Below the pieces are notes generated by a model. That model was not told where the DNA came from, ran no database searches, and saw only the letters and a list, made by a program, of their open reading frames with translations. Shown here piece by piece: positions 9,057 through 18,242 of a stretch of DNA of 64,000 nucleotides (position 1 is its first letter; each line of letters opens with the position of its first letter). Source of the stretch: Moraxella sp. VT-16-12 (GTDB taxonomy: Bacteria; Pseudomonadota; Gammaproteobacteria; Pseudomonadales; Moraxellaceae); assembly GCF_002224245.2 (NCBI RefSeq), contig NZ_NKHK02000002.1, forward strand, positions 124,001 through 188,000, given 5' to 3'. A program made the position numbers and the translations under genes.

Positions 9057-9566
9057 ATGTTTATAAAAAATCAACAAGGTGTCGGTTTATTAGAAGTGAT
9101 GGTTGCACTCATGCTCCTTGCCATAGCGGTGCTTGGTTATGCTGCCATGCAAGTCAGAGCAACCAACGTCAGCTTAGAAGCGGACAACCAAACTCGTGCG
9201 GTAGAATTTGCCCGCGACCTACATGAGCGTATGCGTGTCAATCGTGAAGGCATGAGACGGTTTCAAACAACAGGTACTTATACAGGGGGGACTCCTTCTA
9301 CCAACTGTCGCACCACCAACTGCACTCCTGAGAACTTAGCAATATTTGATTTTGACCAAGTCCAACGTAACGCTGAAAACTTTGCCATGTCCATTGCCAT
9401 ACATCGCTGTCCTAACGCAACTGCCCAGCGTCATTGCATCTATGTTGCTTGGGGAGATACCACACCCACCATTGGTAATGGTGCTACCGATTGCACTGAT
9501 GACAACAACGTATATAGAACAAACGCCCAATGCACCTTTATGGAGAGTTTTAGTTATGCTAAATAA
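9057..9566 (+). CDS. pilV: Minor pilin PilV
   Basis: About 169 residues. Leader ends QQG, then VGLLEVMVALMLLAIAVLGY, with Glu at +5 of the mature protein: the PilV form of the prepilin signal. It keeps the usual PilV phrase LEADNQTRAVEFARDLHERM, and the C-terminal half has several Cys. ATG 9051 is in frame, but AGGA at 9047-9050 abuts it and is correctly spaced for ATG 9057. The gene follows fimT by a few bases, and its 3' end overlaps the pilW start by 11 bases. A run of six G at 9285-9290 lies in the coding region. Confidence 0.85.
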   Translation: MFIKNQQGVGLLEVMVALMLLAIAVLGYAAMQVRATNVSLEADNQTRAVEFARDLHERMRVNREGMRRFQTTGTYTGGTPSTNCRTTNCTPENLAIFDFDQVQRNAENFAMSIAIHRCPNATAQRHCIYVAWGDTTPTIGNGATDCTDDNNVYRTNAQCTFMESFSYAK

Positions 9567-10446
9567 TGCTTCACAAAAAGGCTTTACTTTAATTGAGCTC
9601 ATGATTGCCATCACGCTCGGGCTACTCATCTCAGCAGCAGCACTCATGATTTTTTTAAGCAGTCAGCGCTCTTTGGCGATTCAGGGCGGTATGGGTGAAA
9701 TTCAACAAAATGCCATCTTTGGACTGACTACACTGACCTATGATTTACGTCATGCCAACCTAGACACATCATCCGCTTATATTTCCACCACTCAAAGTGG
9801 TTCAGGGGTAATATTTGATGTTAATCAGACAAACATACCAATTAACAATCAAGTAACTCGTGTCTCTACCAATAACGGCTCTATGAATGAACCTAGCGAC
9901 CAGCTTACCATACAATACAAAGCGCGTCAGCCCATGACCAACTGCGAAGGTGAAACAGTCCCTGCTGATACATTTGCAGTGCAACGTTACTATATTGATA
10001 GACTACCAAATAGCCAACAAGATGGTGGCGATGTTCGCTATGGACTGTGGTGTGATGCCGCAGGCAATGTGGAAACAGCACCAAATACCACTCAAATGCG
10101 CCCCATGGGCAATGGCGCCATCGTCTTAATTCCTGATGCTGAAAGCTTTAAAGTCAGTTTTGGTGTCAGAAATTTGAGTGGCACACCTGCTAATCGTGCT
10201 GATGATACTCTTCGTTATCAAACCCTATCTGAGTATATCAATACTCCCACAGGTACTACCGTCGTCTCACTTGAGGTGGGTGTTGTCATGCGTTCTAGCA
10301 ACTCAGTACATGGTGATAGAAATATTAACCGCACCGACTTTACCATCGCCGGACAAGATGTAACACTTGCCAATGCCAGCAACCGCTATCTACGCGTGCC
10401 ACTCACTCAGGTGGTCGCCATTCGCAACAGCCAAGGGCTAGAATAA
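9556..10446 (+). CDS. pilW: Minor pilin PilW
   Basis: 296 residues from ATG 9556. The frame is open a further 210 bases upstream, but the prepilin leader MLNNASQKG and a GGAG site at 9542 set the start, inside the end of pilV. The mature N-terminus is [20 protein letters not shown]. The body matches PilW in length and in phrases such as GEIQQNAIFGLTTLTYDLRH and YYIDRLPNSQ. In Pseudomonas PilW bridges PilX/PilV and PilY1 in the priming complex; the same order here supports the same role. Confidence 0.9.
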   Translation: MLNNASQKGFTLIELMIAITLGLLISAAALMIFLSSQRSLAIQGGMGEIQQNAIFGLTTLTYDLRHANLDTSSAYISTTQSGSGVIFDVNQTNIPINNQVTRVSTNNGSMNEPSDQLTIQYKARQPMTNCEGETVPADTFAVQRYYIDRLPNSQQDGGDVRYGLWCDAAGNVETAPNTTQMRPMGNGAIVLIPDAESFKVSFGVRNLSGTPANRADDTLRYQTLSEYINTPTGTTVVSLEVGVVMRSSNSVHGDRNINRTDFTIAGQDVTLANASNRYLRVPLTQVVAIRNSQGLE

Positions 10447-10476
10447 CTTATAAATTCATCACAAGGAGACATTTTA

Positions 10477-11208
10477 ATGAAAAACGAACAAGGTGCGGCC
10501 ATGATTGTTGTCTTGGTAGTGCTGTTATTGATTGCGATAGCAGGCACAATCGCCATGCGTTCAGGTGTATTTGGCTCACGATTGGCGACCAACACTCAGG
10601 TGGGCAATTTACTGATCAACAATAACGATGCAGCTCTAACCAAATTTGAAGACATGGATGCAACAGACATTCAAACCAACTTCTCTCCAGGGGGCATGTA
10701 TCACTACCTATTAGAACCTGTGAATGCCGCCAACGAATTGGTCTTTTGTTATCATTCAGGTGATGCAGACACGTTTGGTACTGCCAAAGCATCTATGATA
10801 TCACCAAGCGGAACCACCAGCAATTTGGCTGGCACCACGTCAGGCTTTTGTGATGCATCTAGATTTTCATCAGGGCGTAATGCGGTCATCACCCAAGTAC
10901 ACATGAAACGCCAAGACACAGGAGCGGACTCTCTTGTTGTGGGCTCCACTTTAAACCAAGATGTTCTCACCACTCAAAAGACCATCAACATCAGTCTGTC
11001 TGCCATCTCAATCCTTCCTGCTTATGCCAGCAGCAATATTAACCCCAATGATATTGAAGACTGCTTTAAGAAAACTGCTTTTAAACCAGCGACTACTGGC
11101 ACAACCAACGAAAGTAATGCCGAATGTTTTGCACGCCTAAACATGCCCTACGAAATTCAAAGTACTGATTTTAGAGCTGGCAATGAAATTGTTGTAACAA
11201 GACCATAA
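10477..11208 (+). CDS. pilX: Minor pilin PilX
   Basis: 243 residues, preceded by AAGGAG. Leader MKNEQG, then AAMIVVLVVLLLIAIAGTIA: the +5 position lacks Glu, as usual for PilX/GspK-type pseudopilins that cap the filament. It continues with the PilX-like phrase MRSGVFGSRLATNTQ. It lies between pilW and pilY1 in the standard gene order and has Cys residues in the C-terminal domain (EDCFKK, ECFARL). Assignment rests on position, N-terminal type and length; the C-terminal half is divergent. Confidence 0.85.
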   Translation: MKNEQGAAMIVVLVVLLLIAIAGTIAMRSGVFGSRLATNTQVGNLLINNNDAALTKFEDMDATDIQTNFSPGGMYHYLLEPVNAANELVFCYHSGDADTFGTAKASMISPSGTTSNLAGTTSGFCDASRFSSGRNAVITQVHMKRQDTGADSLVVGSTLNQDVLTTQKTINISLSAISILPAYASSNINPNDIEDCFKKTAFKPATTGTTNESNAECFARLNMPYEIQSTDFRAGNEIVVTRP

Positions 11209-11235
11209 ATTCATACAGTTAGGAGAATCATCAAG

Positions 11236-14200
11236 ATGAAAAAATACACATTAAAAAGTCTTACCAGCGCCGTAACATCTGTCATGGCATTGCTTGCACT
11301 TAGTGCACAATCAGTTAAAGCGGCGGATATAGAAATCTATCAGTCATCTATGGGTAGTACCACCACACTCATGCTAATGCTGGACATTTCGGGCAGTATG
11401 AATGTAAGCCACTCTGCTCACGATGATTTTAACCTACGCTCAGGTGATGGTCCGCAAGCAGGTAACGACAACACACGCATTGCCACACCCTTACTGGATA
11501 GATTGGAGACACTTAATCCAAGTTTTCGTCGCAATCGCAATAACAGGGGGCAAATTACAGAAATCTACTCACAAGTTAAATTTAACACCATCACCAACTG
11601 GGACGGGATCAATCAAGCAGAGGCTCAAAGAGAACTAAGACGCTACCTAAACTGGTCTCCTAACAGCTACTGCCAAACGGCTGGCATGGCACGATATTGG
11701 CGAGAAGTGGGGGACTCCAACCGACAAGCAACCTTGATTACTGAAAATAATGCTGATGGCAGAGGATACAGTCGAACATATTGCCGTGTTCCTGTGGATG
11801 CCACTACCATTGACCCCAAATATTGGTCAAATGCAGGTAGGGCAGCTGTGGGTGCAAGCTGGATTATGGATCCTGTGATTGGTTGCCCCACTTATGACAC
11901 CAATAATGATGGCAGACCTGATGAACGCCGTTGTTATGCTCGTATAGACCGACTAAAAGACGCACTATGGGACGTTATTAATGGTAATCCTAGCAAAGGC
12001 ATCACTCCTTTGGGTGATAATATTATATTAGGCGTCTCCACTTTGGGTCTTGGCATGGACAACACGGGCATCCCATGGAGCCCAAATAATCCTTTAAGTT
12101 CCGGTGCTGGTCGTTGGTGGCATCGTGATTTGGGGGCAATTCGCGTACCTGCACGCCCCCTAGGAGATATGGTTGGTGGTGTTTCTCAACGCGAACTGCT
12201 TAATAACTATATTCGTACCATGAGACCGATTGCGTCCACCCCAACAGCTCGCTCTTATACTGAAACTGCCTCTTATATGCTTGGCACTACCACCCTACCT
12301 AATAACAAACAGTTAAGAGAAACTGACTTAGTTGATACAGGTACAGGTGGTCATCGTTCATGTACTGCATGGGGCACAACACCCATTGCTGTTCCTAACA
12401 GTACGCTAACTGTCCTACCATGTACACGATGGGAATTTGCTGATAATGCCAAAGGTGGTAACAGCTCTTGGCAAATGATTGATGGCTACACCATCGCTGC
12501 CAATCGCTTTACAGGACCTCATGAATGGGCAAATGTACGTCGCCCCAACGGAAGCCCAACTGCTTATACAGGAGCTGGTGAGCTATTGGGGGTGGATAGA
12601 ACTAGGGGGAGAGTATTTTTTGGCTATGGCAGTCTTTCCCCCACTGGCTTTCCAATGTCATCTCCGGACAGTAAAGACCCTAGCAATCCAGATAAGTATC
12701 TAGCCCCACCATCATTACTCAATCAAACAAAGCCTGAATGTAATGGACAAGGCATTTATGTACTCTCTGATGGTCAGCCCTCGGGTCGTCCCAATGAGCT
12801 TACTCAAATGAAATTAGCCTTAGGAAATAAGGGAAGTACATTTACTTGTGGTGGTGGATTTCAAGATGTTGTTGGTCAAACTGATGGCTTACAAAATGAT
12901 TGGCAATGCATATTTAGCTTTGCCGAAACATTATTAAACCCAAAAACCAACCCTCTTGGCATTAGTTTTAAAACCGCAGCCGTTGGCTTTGCTCGTGAAT
13001 ATACACAAGGTGGTCTGCCAGCTTATGATCCCTCTTTGGGTAATGACGTTCAAGCAGATCGCATACGTTTAAATTTAGCTAAAATTCCTGCAAATGACAA
13101 TAGTGATATTGCCAACTTTGCCCGTTGGGGTATTCGTGGTGATGGTGGCTGGTATGCTGGTTCTAGCTCCCAAAGTGTGGTTGACAGCATTAATGGCTTT
13201 GTCGCTACCTTAACCACAGACATTCCAAATACTGCCACAGGTCAGCCCTTTATCCCCATTGACCCACTTAACCCATTAACTCGTATGAGTGATGCTTATT
13301 ACGGTTCATTCATTCCCAAAATCAATGCCAATAACAGTTTTTGGGTAGGTGATATGAACAAATATCAAGTCAAAAGCCAACTTTTATATGGTAAAGATAA
13401 TAAAAAACTGTTTAATGCTTCAAGTGGACTTATTAATCCTAACGTGATTGGTTTTTGGAGTGATAATAACAAAAATGGCATGACCGCTTTGCTACCCCTA
13501 AGAGCCAATGCTCGCCCTGTGTTCACCAATCATACCAGTAATAGCAATGCTGCCTTAACCAAAGTTACTCTTGATGCTTTGTTTGATGGTAGTGGTGCTT
13601 TAGTAAGTGATACTGCCAACCGTAACGCATGGCTCAACCTATTGGGTTATGACGTACCCTTAAATGGCACACCAGTTGCCTCTAAAACCGCACCTGAGCT
13701 TAGTAACTCACCTGAGTTGCGTCAGGCAGGGGCAGTCATGCACTCAACACCCATCGTGCTTACCCAAAGTGGCACACCTTCAAATGCTGCCTCTCGCGAA
13801 GATTATGTCTTGTTTGGTAGCACACAGGGTGTTTTACACGTGGTGGACAGCAAAACTGGTGTAGAAAAAGTCGCCTTTGTTCCCAAAGAAATGATGGCCA
13901 ACCAAAAACAAAGCTTCCAAAATGTAGATGCAACCACTAGCGGACTGCTTTGGGGTATTGATGGTCCATGGACAGCTTATACCCAGTATGTCCCCAATAC
14001 TGGTGGTGGCGTTACCGTCAAAGGTGCTGAACCCACCAGTTCAGGCGACTTGATTGGCAAGGGCGTACAATGGGTTTATGGCGGTCTGCGTATGGGTGGA
14101 CGTAGTTACTACGCTTTGGATTTGTCTGATATTGATAATCCAAAAATCAAATTCCACATTGACCCTGCCTCTGCTCCTGCTGGCTCGCCTTTATCTTTTA

Positions 14201-15348
14201 TGGGTCAAAGCTGGTCTAAGCCTACGCTTGGTTTTGTCAACTGGGAAGGCTCACGTCGTTTGGTGATGTTTGTGGGTGGTGGTTATGATATGGGTTATGA
14301 GACTCGCACCTACAATCAAACCAACGGCACAGGTGGTGGCGTGTATATGTTTGATGCTCATAATGGTGAGCTTTTATGGTGGGGCAGTAGCCATGCCAAC
14401 ACCAGCACCACCGCCAAATATACCAACAATGCCAACCTAAAATACAGTGTGGTAAGCAATATCTCTACCTTTGACCGCAATAATGATGGTTTGGTGGATA
14501 ACCTTATCTTTGGTGATTTGGGCGGTCAGGTGTTCCGTGTGGACTTAGATAACTCAGGGTCTGCCACTCCCACCAACCGTGTCGTACGCCTATACAACGG
14601 TCATCAAACAGGTGGACTGTCCCCACGTTTTTATGAATCACCCAGTTTATCTGCTCACAAACAAGATGGTGTGGCAGGGACATTTGGCGTCATCTCAGTT
14701 GCCTCAGGCAACCGCAGTTCACCTTTGGCAGAAGGGGCAGAAAGTGCCAAAGATGCGTTGGTAGTACTTTATGACCATGATGTTTTAAAAGGTACAGCAA
14801 CAGTTACAGATGCACCCACAGACAATCTGACCGATTTTACTGGCAAAGACATGAATGATGCTAGCAACGAAGTTAAAGCAACTGCTGGCGTGCAAGGCTG
14901 GAAGTACTACCTAAGTGCTACTGCTGGTAAACTCAAAGGGTACGGTTCACCTCGTGTGGTGGATAATTTCCTATTTTTAACCACTTATACACCTGATGGC
15001 GGCACTGTTCAGCAAAATAGCTGCAATGCAGGGATTGTGGGTGATAGTTATCAAGAGATTTTTTGTATGCCAGGAGGTGTTTGCACCACCAAACAACAAT
15101 CTTTATTGGGAGGTACAAATGCCAACATCACACCTAATGGCTCACAATATCGCACTCAAATCGGTGTAGGTATCGTTCAAGCCGCTGTTGGCACCAAAGA
15201 TGCCAGCGGTGCATCAAGTAACGAAAACCGAATTGTTGCACCCAAAGTGGACTGCACTGCCAACCCGAATAATCCTGCATGTCTGACTGAATTGTCAAGC
15301 ATCACCAACAAACCAACGCGTTGGTATGAAAAAGAATCAAGAAATTAA
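11236..15348 (+). CDS. pilY1: PilY1/PilC-type pilus tip adhesin and assembly factor
   Basis: 1370 residues, longer than the Pseudomonas protein (about 1160). A Sec signal peptide (about residues 1-29) is followed by a von Willebrand A-like N-terminal region with the metal-site motif DISGSM at residues 50-55. A Cys-rich middle comes next, then the conserved PilC beta-propeller from about residue 830 (VMHSTPIVL, FGSTQGVLHVVD). Calcium-loop sequences DTNNDGRPD (about 223) and DRNNDGLVDN (about 1080) are visible; the second corresponds to the loop that controls pilus retraction in Pseudomonas. PilY1 sits at the pilus tip with the minor pilins, promotes extension and mediates attachment. RBS AGGAG precedes the ATG. 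Confidence 0.95.
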   Translation: MKKYTLKSLTSAVTSVMALLALSAQSVKAADIEIYQSSMGSTTTLMLMLDISGSMNVSHSAHDDFNLRSGDGPQAGNDNTRIATPLLDRLETLNPSFRRNRNNRGQITEIYSQVKFNTITNWDGINQAEAQRELRRYLNWSPNSYCQTAGMARYWREVGDSNRQATLITENNADGRGYSRTYCRVPVDATTIDPKYWSNAGRAAVGASWIMDPVIGCPTYDTNNDGRPDERRCYARIDRLKDALWDVINGNPSKGITPLGDNIILGVSTLGLGMDNTGIPWSPNNPLSSGAGRWWHRDLGAIRVPARPLGDMVGGVSQRELLNNYIRTMRPIASTPTARSYTETASYMLGTTTLPNNKQLRETDLVDTGTGGHRSCTAWGTTPIAVPNSTLTVLPCTRWEFADNAKGGNSSWQMIDGYTIAANRFTGPHEWANVRRPNGSPTAYTGAGELLGVDRTRGRVFFGYGSLSPTGFPMSSPDSKDPSNPDKYLAPPSLLNQTKPECNGQGIYVLSDGQPSGRPNELTQMKLALGNKGSTFTCGGGFQDVVGQTDGLQNDWQCIFSFAETLLNPKTNPLGISFKTAAVGFAREYTQGGLPAYDPSLGNDVQADRIRLNLAKIPANDNSDIANFARWGIRGDGGWYAGSSSQSVVDSINGFVATLTTDIPNTATGQPFIPIDPLNPLTRMSDAYYGSFIPKINANNSFWVGDMNKYQVKSQLLYGKDNKKLFNASSGLINPNVIGFWSDNNKNGMTALLPLRANARPVFTNHTSNSNAALTKVTLDALFDGSGALVSDTANRNAWLNLLGYDVPLNGTPVASKTAPELSNSPELRQAGAVMHSTPIVLTQSGTPSNAASREDYVLFGSTQGVLHVVDSKTGVEKVAFVPKEMMANQKQSFQNVDATTSGLLWGIDGPWTAYTQYVPNTGGGVTVKGAEPTSSGDLIGKGVQWVYGGLRMGGRSYYALDLSDIDNPKIKFHIDPASAPAGSPLSFMGQSWSKPTLGFVNWEGSRRLVMFVGGGYDMGYETRTYNQTNGTGGGVYMFDAHNGELLWWGSSHANTSTTAKYTNNANLKYSVVSNISTFDRNNDGLVDNLIFGDLGGQVFRVDLDNSGSATPTNRVVRLYNGHQTGGLSPRFYESPSLSAHKQDGVAGTFGVISVASGNRSSPLAEGAESAKDALVVLYDHDVLKGTATVTDAPTDNLTDFTGKDMNDASNEVKATAGVQGWKYYLSATAGKLKGYGSPRVVDNFLFLTTYTPDGGTVQQNSCNAGIVGDSYQEIFCMPGGVCTTKQQSLLGGTNANITPNGSQYRTQIGVGIVQAAVGTKDASGASSNENRIVAPKVDCTANPNNPACLTELSSITNKPTRWYEKESRN

Positions 15349-15357
15349 GGAAATGCC

Positions 15358-15855
15358 ATGAATAAACAAACAGGTTTTACACTGATTGAACTCATGGTGG
15401 CAGTCATGGTGGTGGCAATTCTTGCTGCCATCGCCTTCCCTAGCTATCAAGAGTACATGCGCAGACAAAATTTGGCACTTGCCAAGCAAGAGATGATGAT
15501 TATCGCAGGTGAGCTTGAACGCTTTAAAGGCAAAAATTTTAGCTATAAAGGCTTTGATGGCTCGGCATTTTATACAGATTTTGACAGTACAGCAGGTACA
15601 TTACAAACTCCTATAAACAAGCCAAACAAGACTCACACCATCACGCTCATGGACGCCGATAGCAAGCTTCCCTTAACAGATGCCAACTCCAACGGGCTAA
15701 ACTGGACAATTATAGCAATCAGAAATACACCCATTGACCAACGCAACTATGATGTGCTGTTGCGTAGCGATGGGGTGCGGTGTCAAACCAAAGATGAAAA
15801 TAAAGTCAATGATGGCAACTTTACAGATTGTGGTCCTAATTTGGAGAACTGGTAA
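15358..15855 (+). CDS. Type IV prepilin (PilE-like minor pilin), first copy
   Basis: 165 residues. Leader MNKQTG, then [20 protein letters not shown] and [11 protein letters not shown], the conserved alpha-helix with Glu +5. A Cys pair near the C-terminus (VRCQTKD and FTDCGPN) could form a closing disulfide. It begins 10 bases after pilY1 and overlaps the next prepilin by one base (TAATG), so the operon has two PilE-like proteins where Pseudomonas has PilY2 and PilE. Its exact counterpart is uncertain. Confidence 0.85.
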   Translation: MNKQTGFTLIELMVAVMVVAILAAIAFPSYQEYMRRQNLALAKQEMMIIAGELERFKGKNFSYKGFDGSAFYTDFDSTAGTLQTPINKPNKTHTITLMDADSKLPLTDANSNGLNWTIIAIRNTPIDQRNYDVLLRSDGVRCQTKDENKVNDGNFTDCGPNLENW

Positions 15856-16286
15856 TGCAAAAAGGATTTACTCTACTTGAAGTATTGGTGGTGGTTGCCA
15901 TTGTGGGGATATTGGCAGCGATTGCTTACCCTTCATATCAGGAATACGTCATCAAAACTCGCCGTGGCGACATGCAATCTGAAATGTTACGCATTGCCCA
16001 AGAAGCTCAGCGTTATCAGGTCAGCAATCGTCGTTTTAATGGCATGACACTGGCAAACCTGAGTAGCTCAGGCAGCTACCCATCAGGTACCGCCTACTAC
16101 ACCCTAGCCATCACCACAAGTGCCACAGGCAATCCTGCCATACATAACGCATGGGAGTTAATTGCCACGCCCATCTCAGGCACAAGCCAAAGCAATGATG
16201 GCGTAATTTGCCTTAACAGTCAAGGACACAAACATTGGAGCAAAGGCGGTACAAATTGCACATTGTCTGCCGCATCTACTTGGTAG
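15855..16286 (+). CDS. pilE: Minor pilin PilE
   Basis: 143 residues. Leader MQKG, then [20 protein letters not shown] with [20 protein letters not shown], closely matching PilE of the Pseudomonas/Acinetobacter priming complex. The C-terminal domain has two Cys (VICLNSQG and TNCTLS). It is the last gene of the operon, starts on the stop codon of the preceding prepilin, and is followed directly by a strong terminator. Confidence 0.88.
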   Translation: MQKGFTLLEVLVVVAIVGILAAIAYPSYQEYVIKTRRGDMQSEMLRIAQEAQRYQVSNRRFNGMTLANLSSSGSYPSGTAYYTLAITTSATGNPAIHNAWELIATPISGTSQSNDGVICLNSQGHKHWSKGGTNCTLSAASTW

Positions 16287-16295
16287 TAAGCATAA

Positions 16296-16325
16296 AAAAG
16301 CACCCATCAGGGTGCTTTTATTTTG
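16296..16325 (+). terminator. Terminator of the minor-pilin operon
   Basis: GCACCC-ATCA-GGGTGC hairpin flanked by A and T runs, about 10 bases after pilE. The symmetry means it can also serve the convergent membrane-protein gene. Confidence 0.88.
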
Positions 16326-16331
16326 TCCTAA

Positions 16332-17054
16332 TCAGTCTTGTAGATAACCAATCAGACGAGTAAACTCAATGTACATCCACACAAGTGTTGCCAAAATACC
16401 AATACCATGCACCCACTCAAAGTCTTCGTCCACACCCCAAGACACGCTACGTTCTACATTATCAAAATCCAGTAGCAAACTAAACGATGCAATCAAAGTA
16501 ACAAAAGCACTAAATCCAATAGCAAGCAAACCGCCATCAAACAACAAAGGAATGCTACTACCAAAAATAAAGCTCATGCCAATTTGAATCATATACACGA
16601 TAAAAATCGCAATACATGCCGACATGATGATGGAGCGAAATTTTTCAGTAACCTTAATCACACCTGTGGCATACAAAGTCAGCATGACCGCCGCTGTAAC
16701 AAAAGTTGCGGATAATGCCATCAATGGTACAGATGGGAATTTAAAAAATGCAAAAGCACTAATTGCCCCAACAAATACCCCTTCAATGAGTGCATAAGGC
16801 ACTGCCAAGGTTTTTGCTAAATGTGGTTTAAAAGCAATCAATAACCCCAACCCCATTGCCGAAAAAACCGCCACAAGCGATAACACAGACACGATACCTG
16901 CTGGAATCGCACCAAACAACACCCCAAAAAATATCCCAAAAGCTGACAAAGCGGTCAGACCCAGTAAAAATGCTGTTTTTTTGACCACACCACCTACTGT
17001 CATAGGCACAGCACCTGTGGTCAGCTCGGTACGACTGATGATAGGATTTGCCAT
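16332..17054 (-). CDS. Bax inhibitor-1/YccA-family membrane protein
   Basis: 240 residues with about seven hydrophobic helices. The N-terminal MANPIISRTELT, the internal YALIEGVFVGAISAFA and the end WGVDEDFEWVHGIGILATLVWMYIEF are typical of the bacterial YbhL/YetJ-type subgroup. YetJ-type members are proton-sensitive calcium leak channels in the inner membrane; the role in this organism is not shown. Start supported by AGGAAA before the ATG. It stands alone, convergent with the pilin operon. Confidence 0.85.
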   Translation of the reverse strand: MANPIISRTELTTGAVPMTVGGVVKKTAFLLGLTALSAFGIFFGVLFGAIPAGIVSVLSLVAVFSAMGLGLLIAFKPHLAKTLAVPYALIEGVFVGAISAFAFFKFPSVPLMALSATFVTAAVMLTLYATGVIKVTEKFRSIIMSACIAIFIVYMIQIGMSFIFGSSIPLLFDGGLLAIGFSAFVTLIASFSLLLDFDNVERSVSWGVDEDFEWVHGIGILATLVWMYIEFTRLIGYLQD

Positions 17055-17263
17055 AATTTTCCTGTAAAATAAAATGAATGATGACGAATTTATACAATAA
17101 ATATTTTAAAAAATCAATCAACAAACCCAAATATTAATAAAATTTTACAAACTAAATACTGTCTTGCCATTTTTGATGGACAAACTGACTTTGGGCGGAT
17201 TTTGCTTGAACTTCATCTAAACTTTGAGTATGATACACCCACCATTATCAGCCATCATCTTTT

Positions 17264-18235
17264 ATGAATGATATTTCACCTTTTTTATACAACAGTCGTT
17301 TTAAACACATCGGATTGATTGGACGAGCTGGCAAAAGTAGCGTTACTCACACCCTAAATCAACTCATAGACTTACTACATCGCTGGGGTCTTGTTACCAT
17401 CATTGATACCAGCACTGCCAGCATTGAAGGGATTTTGATTGATTTTAACCACACCGACGAAAATCACATTAAAATCGTGCCACGTCAGCGTATGGGTGAA
17501 TATTGCGACCTTGTCATTGTGGTTGGTGGTGATGGCTCTATCCTACAAGCAGGGTCATTATTGGCAGGAACGGGCGTGCCAGTGCTCGGGGTTAATCGTG
17601 GGCGACTGGGCTTTTTGGCAGACATCAATCCCGACCAACTAGAAAAACAACTGACTGACATTTTAAACGGACATTATCACACCGATGAGCGTTTTTTATT
17701 AAAAATGCAGGTCATTGGCGAAGATGATGACAATGTTCCTACTGTTTTTCATGAAAGTTTTGCCTTAAATGACGTGGTACTACACGCAGGCAAATCAGTA
17801 CATACCATTGATTTTAGCTTACACATTGATGACATTGCGGTTTATCGCCAACACGCAGACGGGCTTATCATCAGCACCCCCACAGGTTCAACCGCTTATT
17901 CACTGTCAGCAGGTGGCCCCATCATCCATCCAAGCCTTGATGCCATTTGCCTTGTTCCCATGCATCCGCATACCCTATCTTCTCGCCCCATCGTGGTGGC
18001 AGGCACAAGCAAAATTGCCATTAATATCAACAAAGACAACCGCACCCTACCTATGGTTAGCTCAGACGGTGAAGCCAGCGTGCCTGTTGATGGCAATCAA
18101 ACCTTACTCATCACCAAACACGATAAATCGCTGATTTTGTTGCACCCTATTGGCATAGATTTTTATCAAGCCTGTCGCACCAAGCTCAATTGGAGCTTAT
18201 ATAGTGATGAGTTTGCCTTAGTAGAAGACAAATGA
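17264..18235 (+). CDS. nadK: NAD kinase
   Basis: 323 residues. Phosphorylates NAD to NADP with ATP in the cytosol. The GGDGS motif is at about residues 87-91 and the second conserved segment TPTGSTAYSLSAGGPI near 205. GVNRGRLGFLADI and SRPIVV are also conserved. The N-terminus is slightly longer than in E. coli. The next gene begins 7 bases after the stop, so they may be cotranscribed. Confidence 0.95.
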   Translation: MNDISPFLYNSRFKHIGLIGRAGKSSVTHTLNQLIDLLHRWGLVTIIDTSTASIEGILIDFNHTDENHIKIVPRQRMGEYCDLVIVVGGDGSILQAGSLLAGTGVPVLGVNRGRLGFLADINPDQLEKQLTDILNGHYHTDERFLLKMQVIGEDDDNVPTVFHESFALNDVVLHAGKSVHTIDFSLHIDDIAVYRQHADGLIISTPTGSTAYSLSAGGPIIHPSLDAICLVPMHPHTLSSRPIVVAGTSKIAININKDNRTLPMVSSDGEASVPVDGNQTLLITKHDKSLILLHPIGIDFYQACRTKLNWSLYSDEFALVEDK

Positions 18236-18242
18236 TTGCACA

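Noticed and set aside
9285-9290. Run of six G in pilV as a phase-variation tract
   Set aside because: Too short for typical slipped-strand switching; the reading frame is intact.
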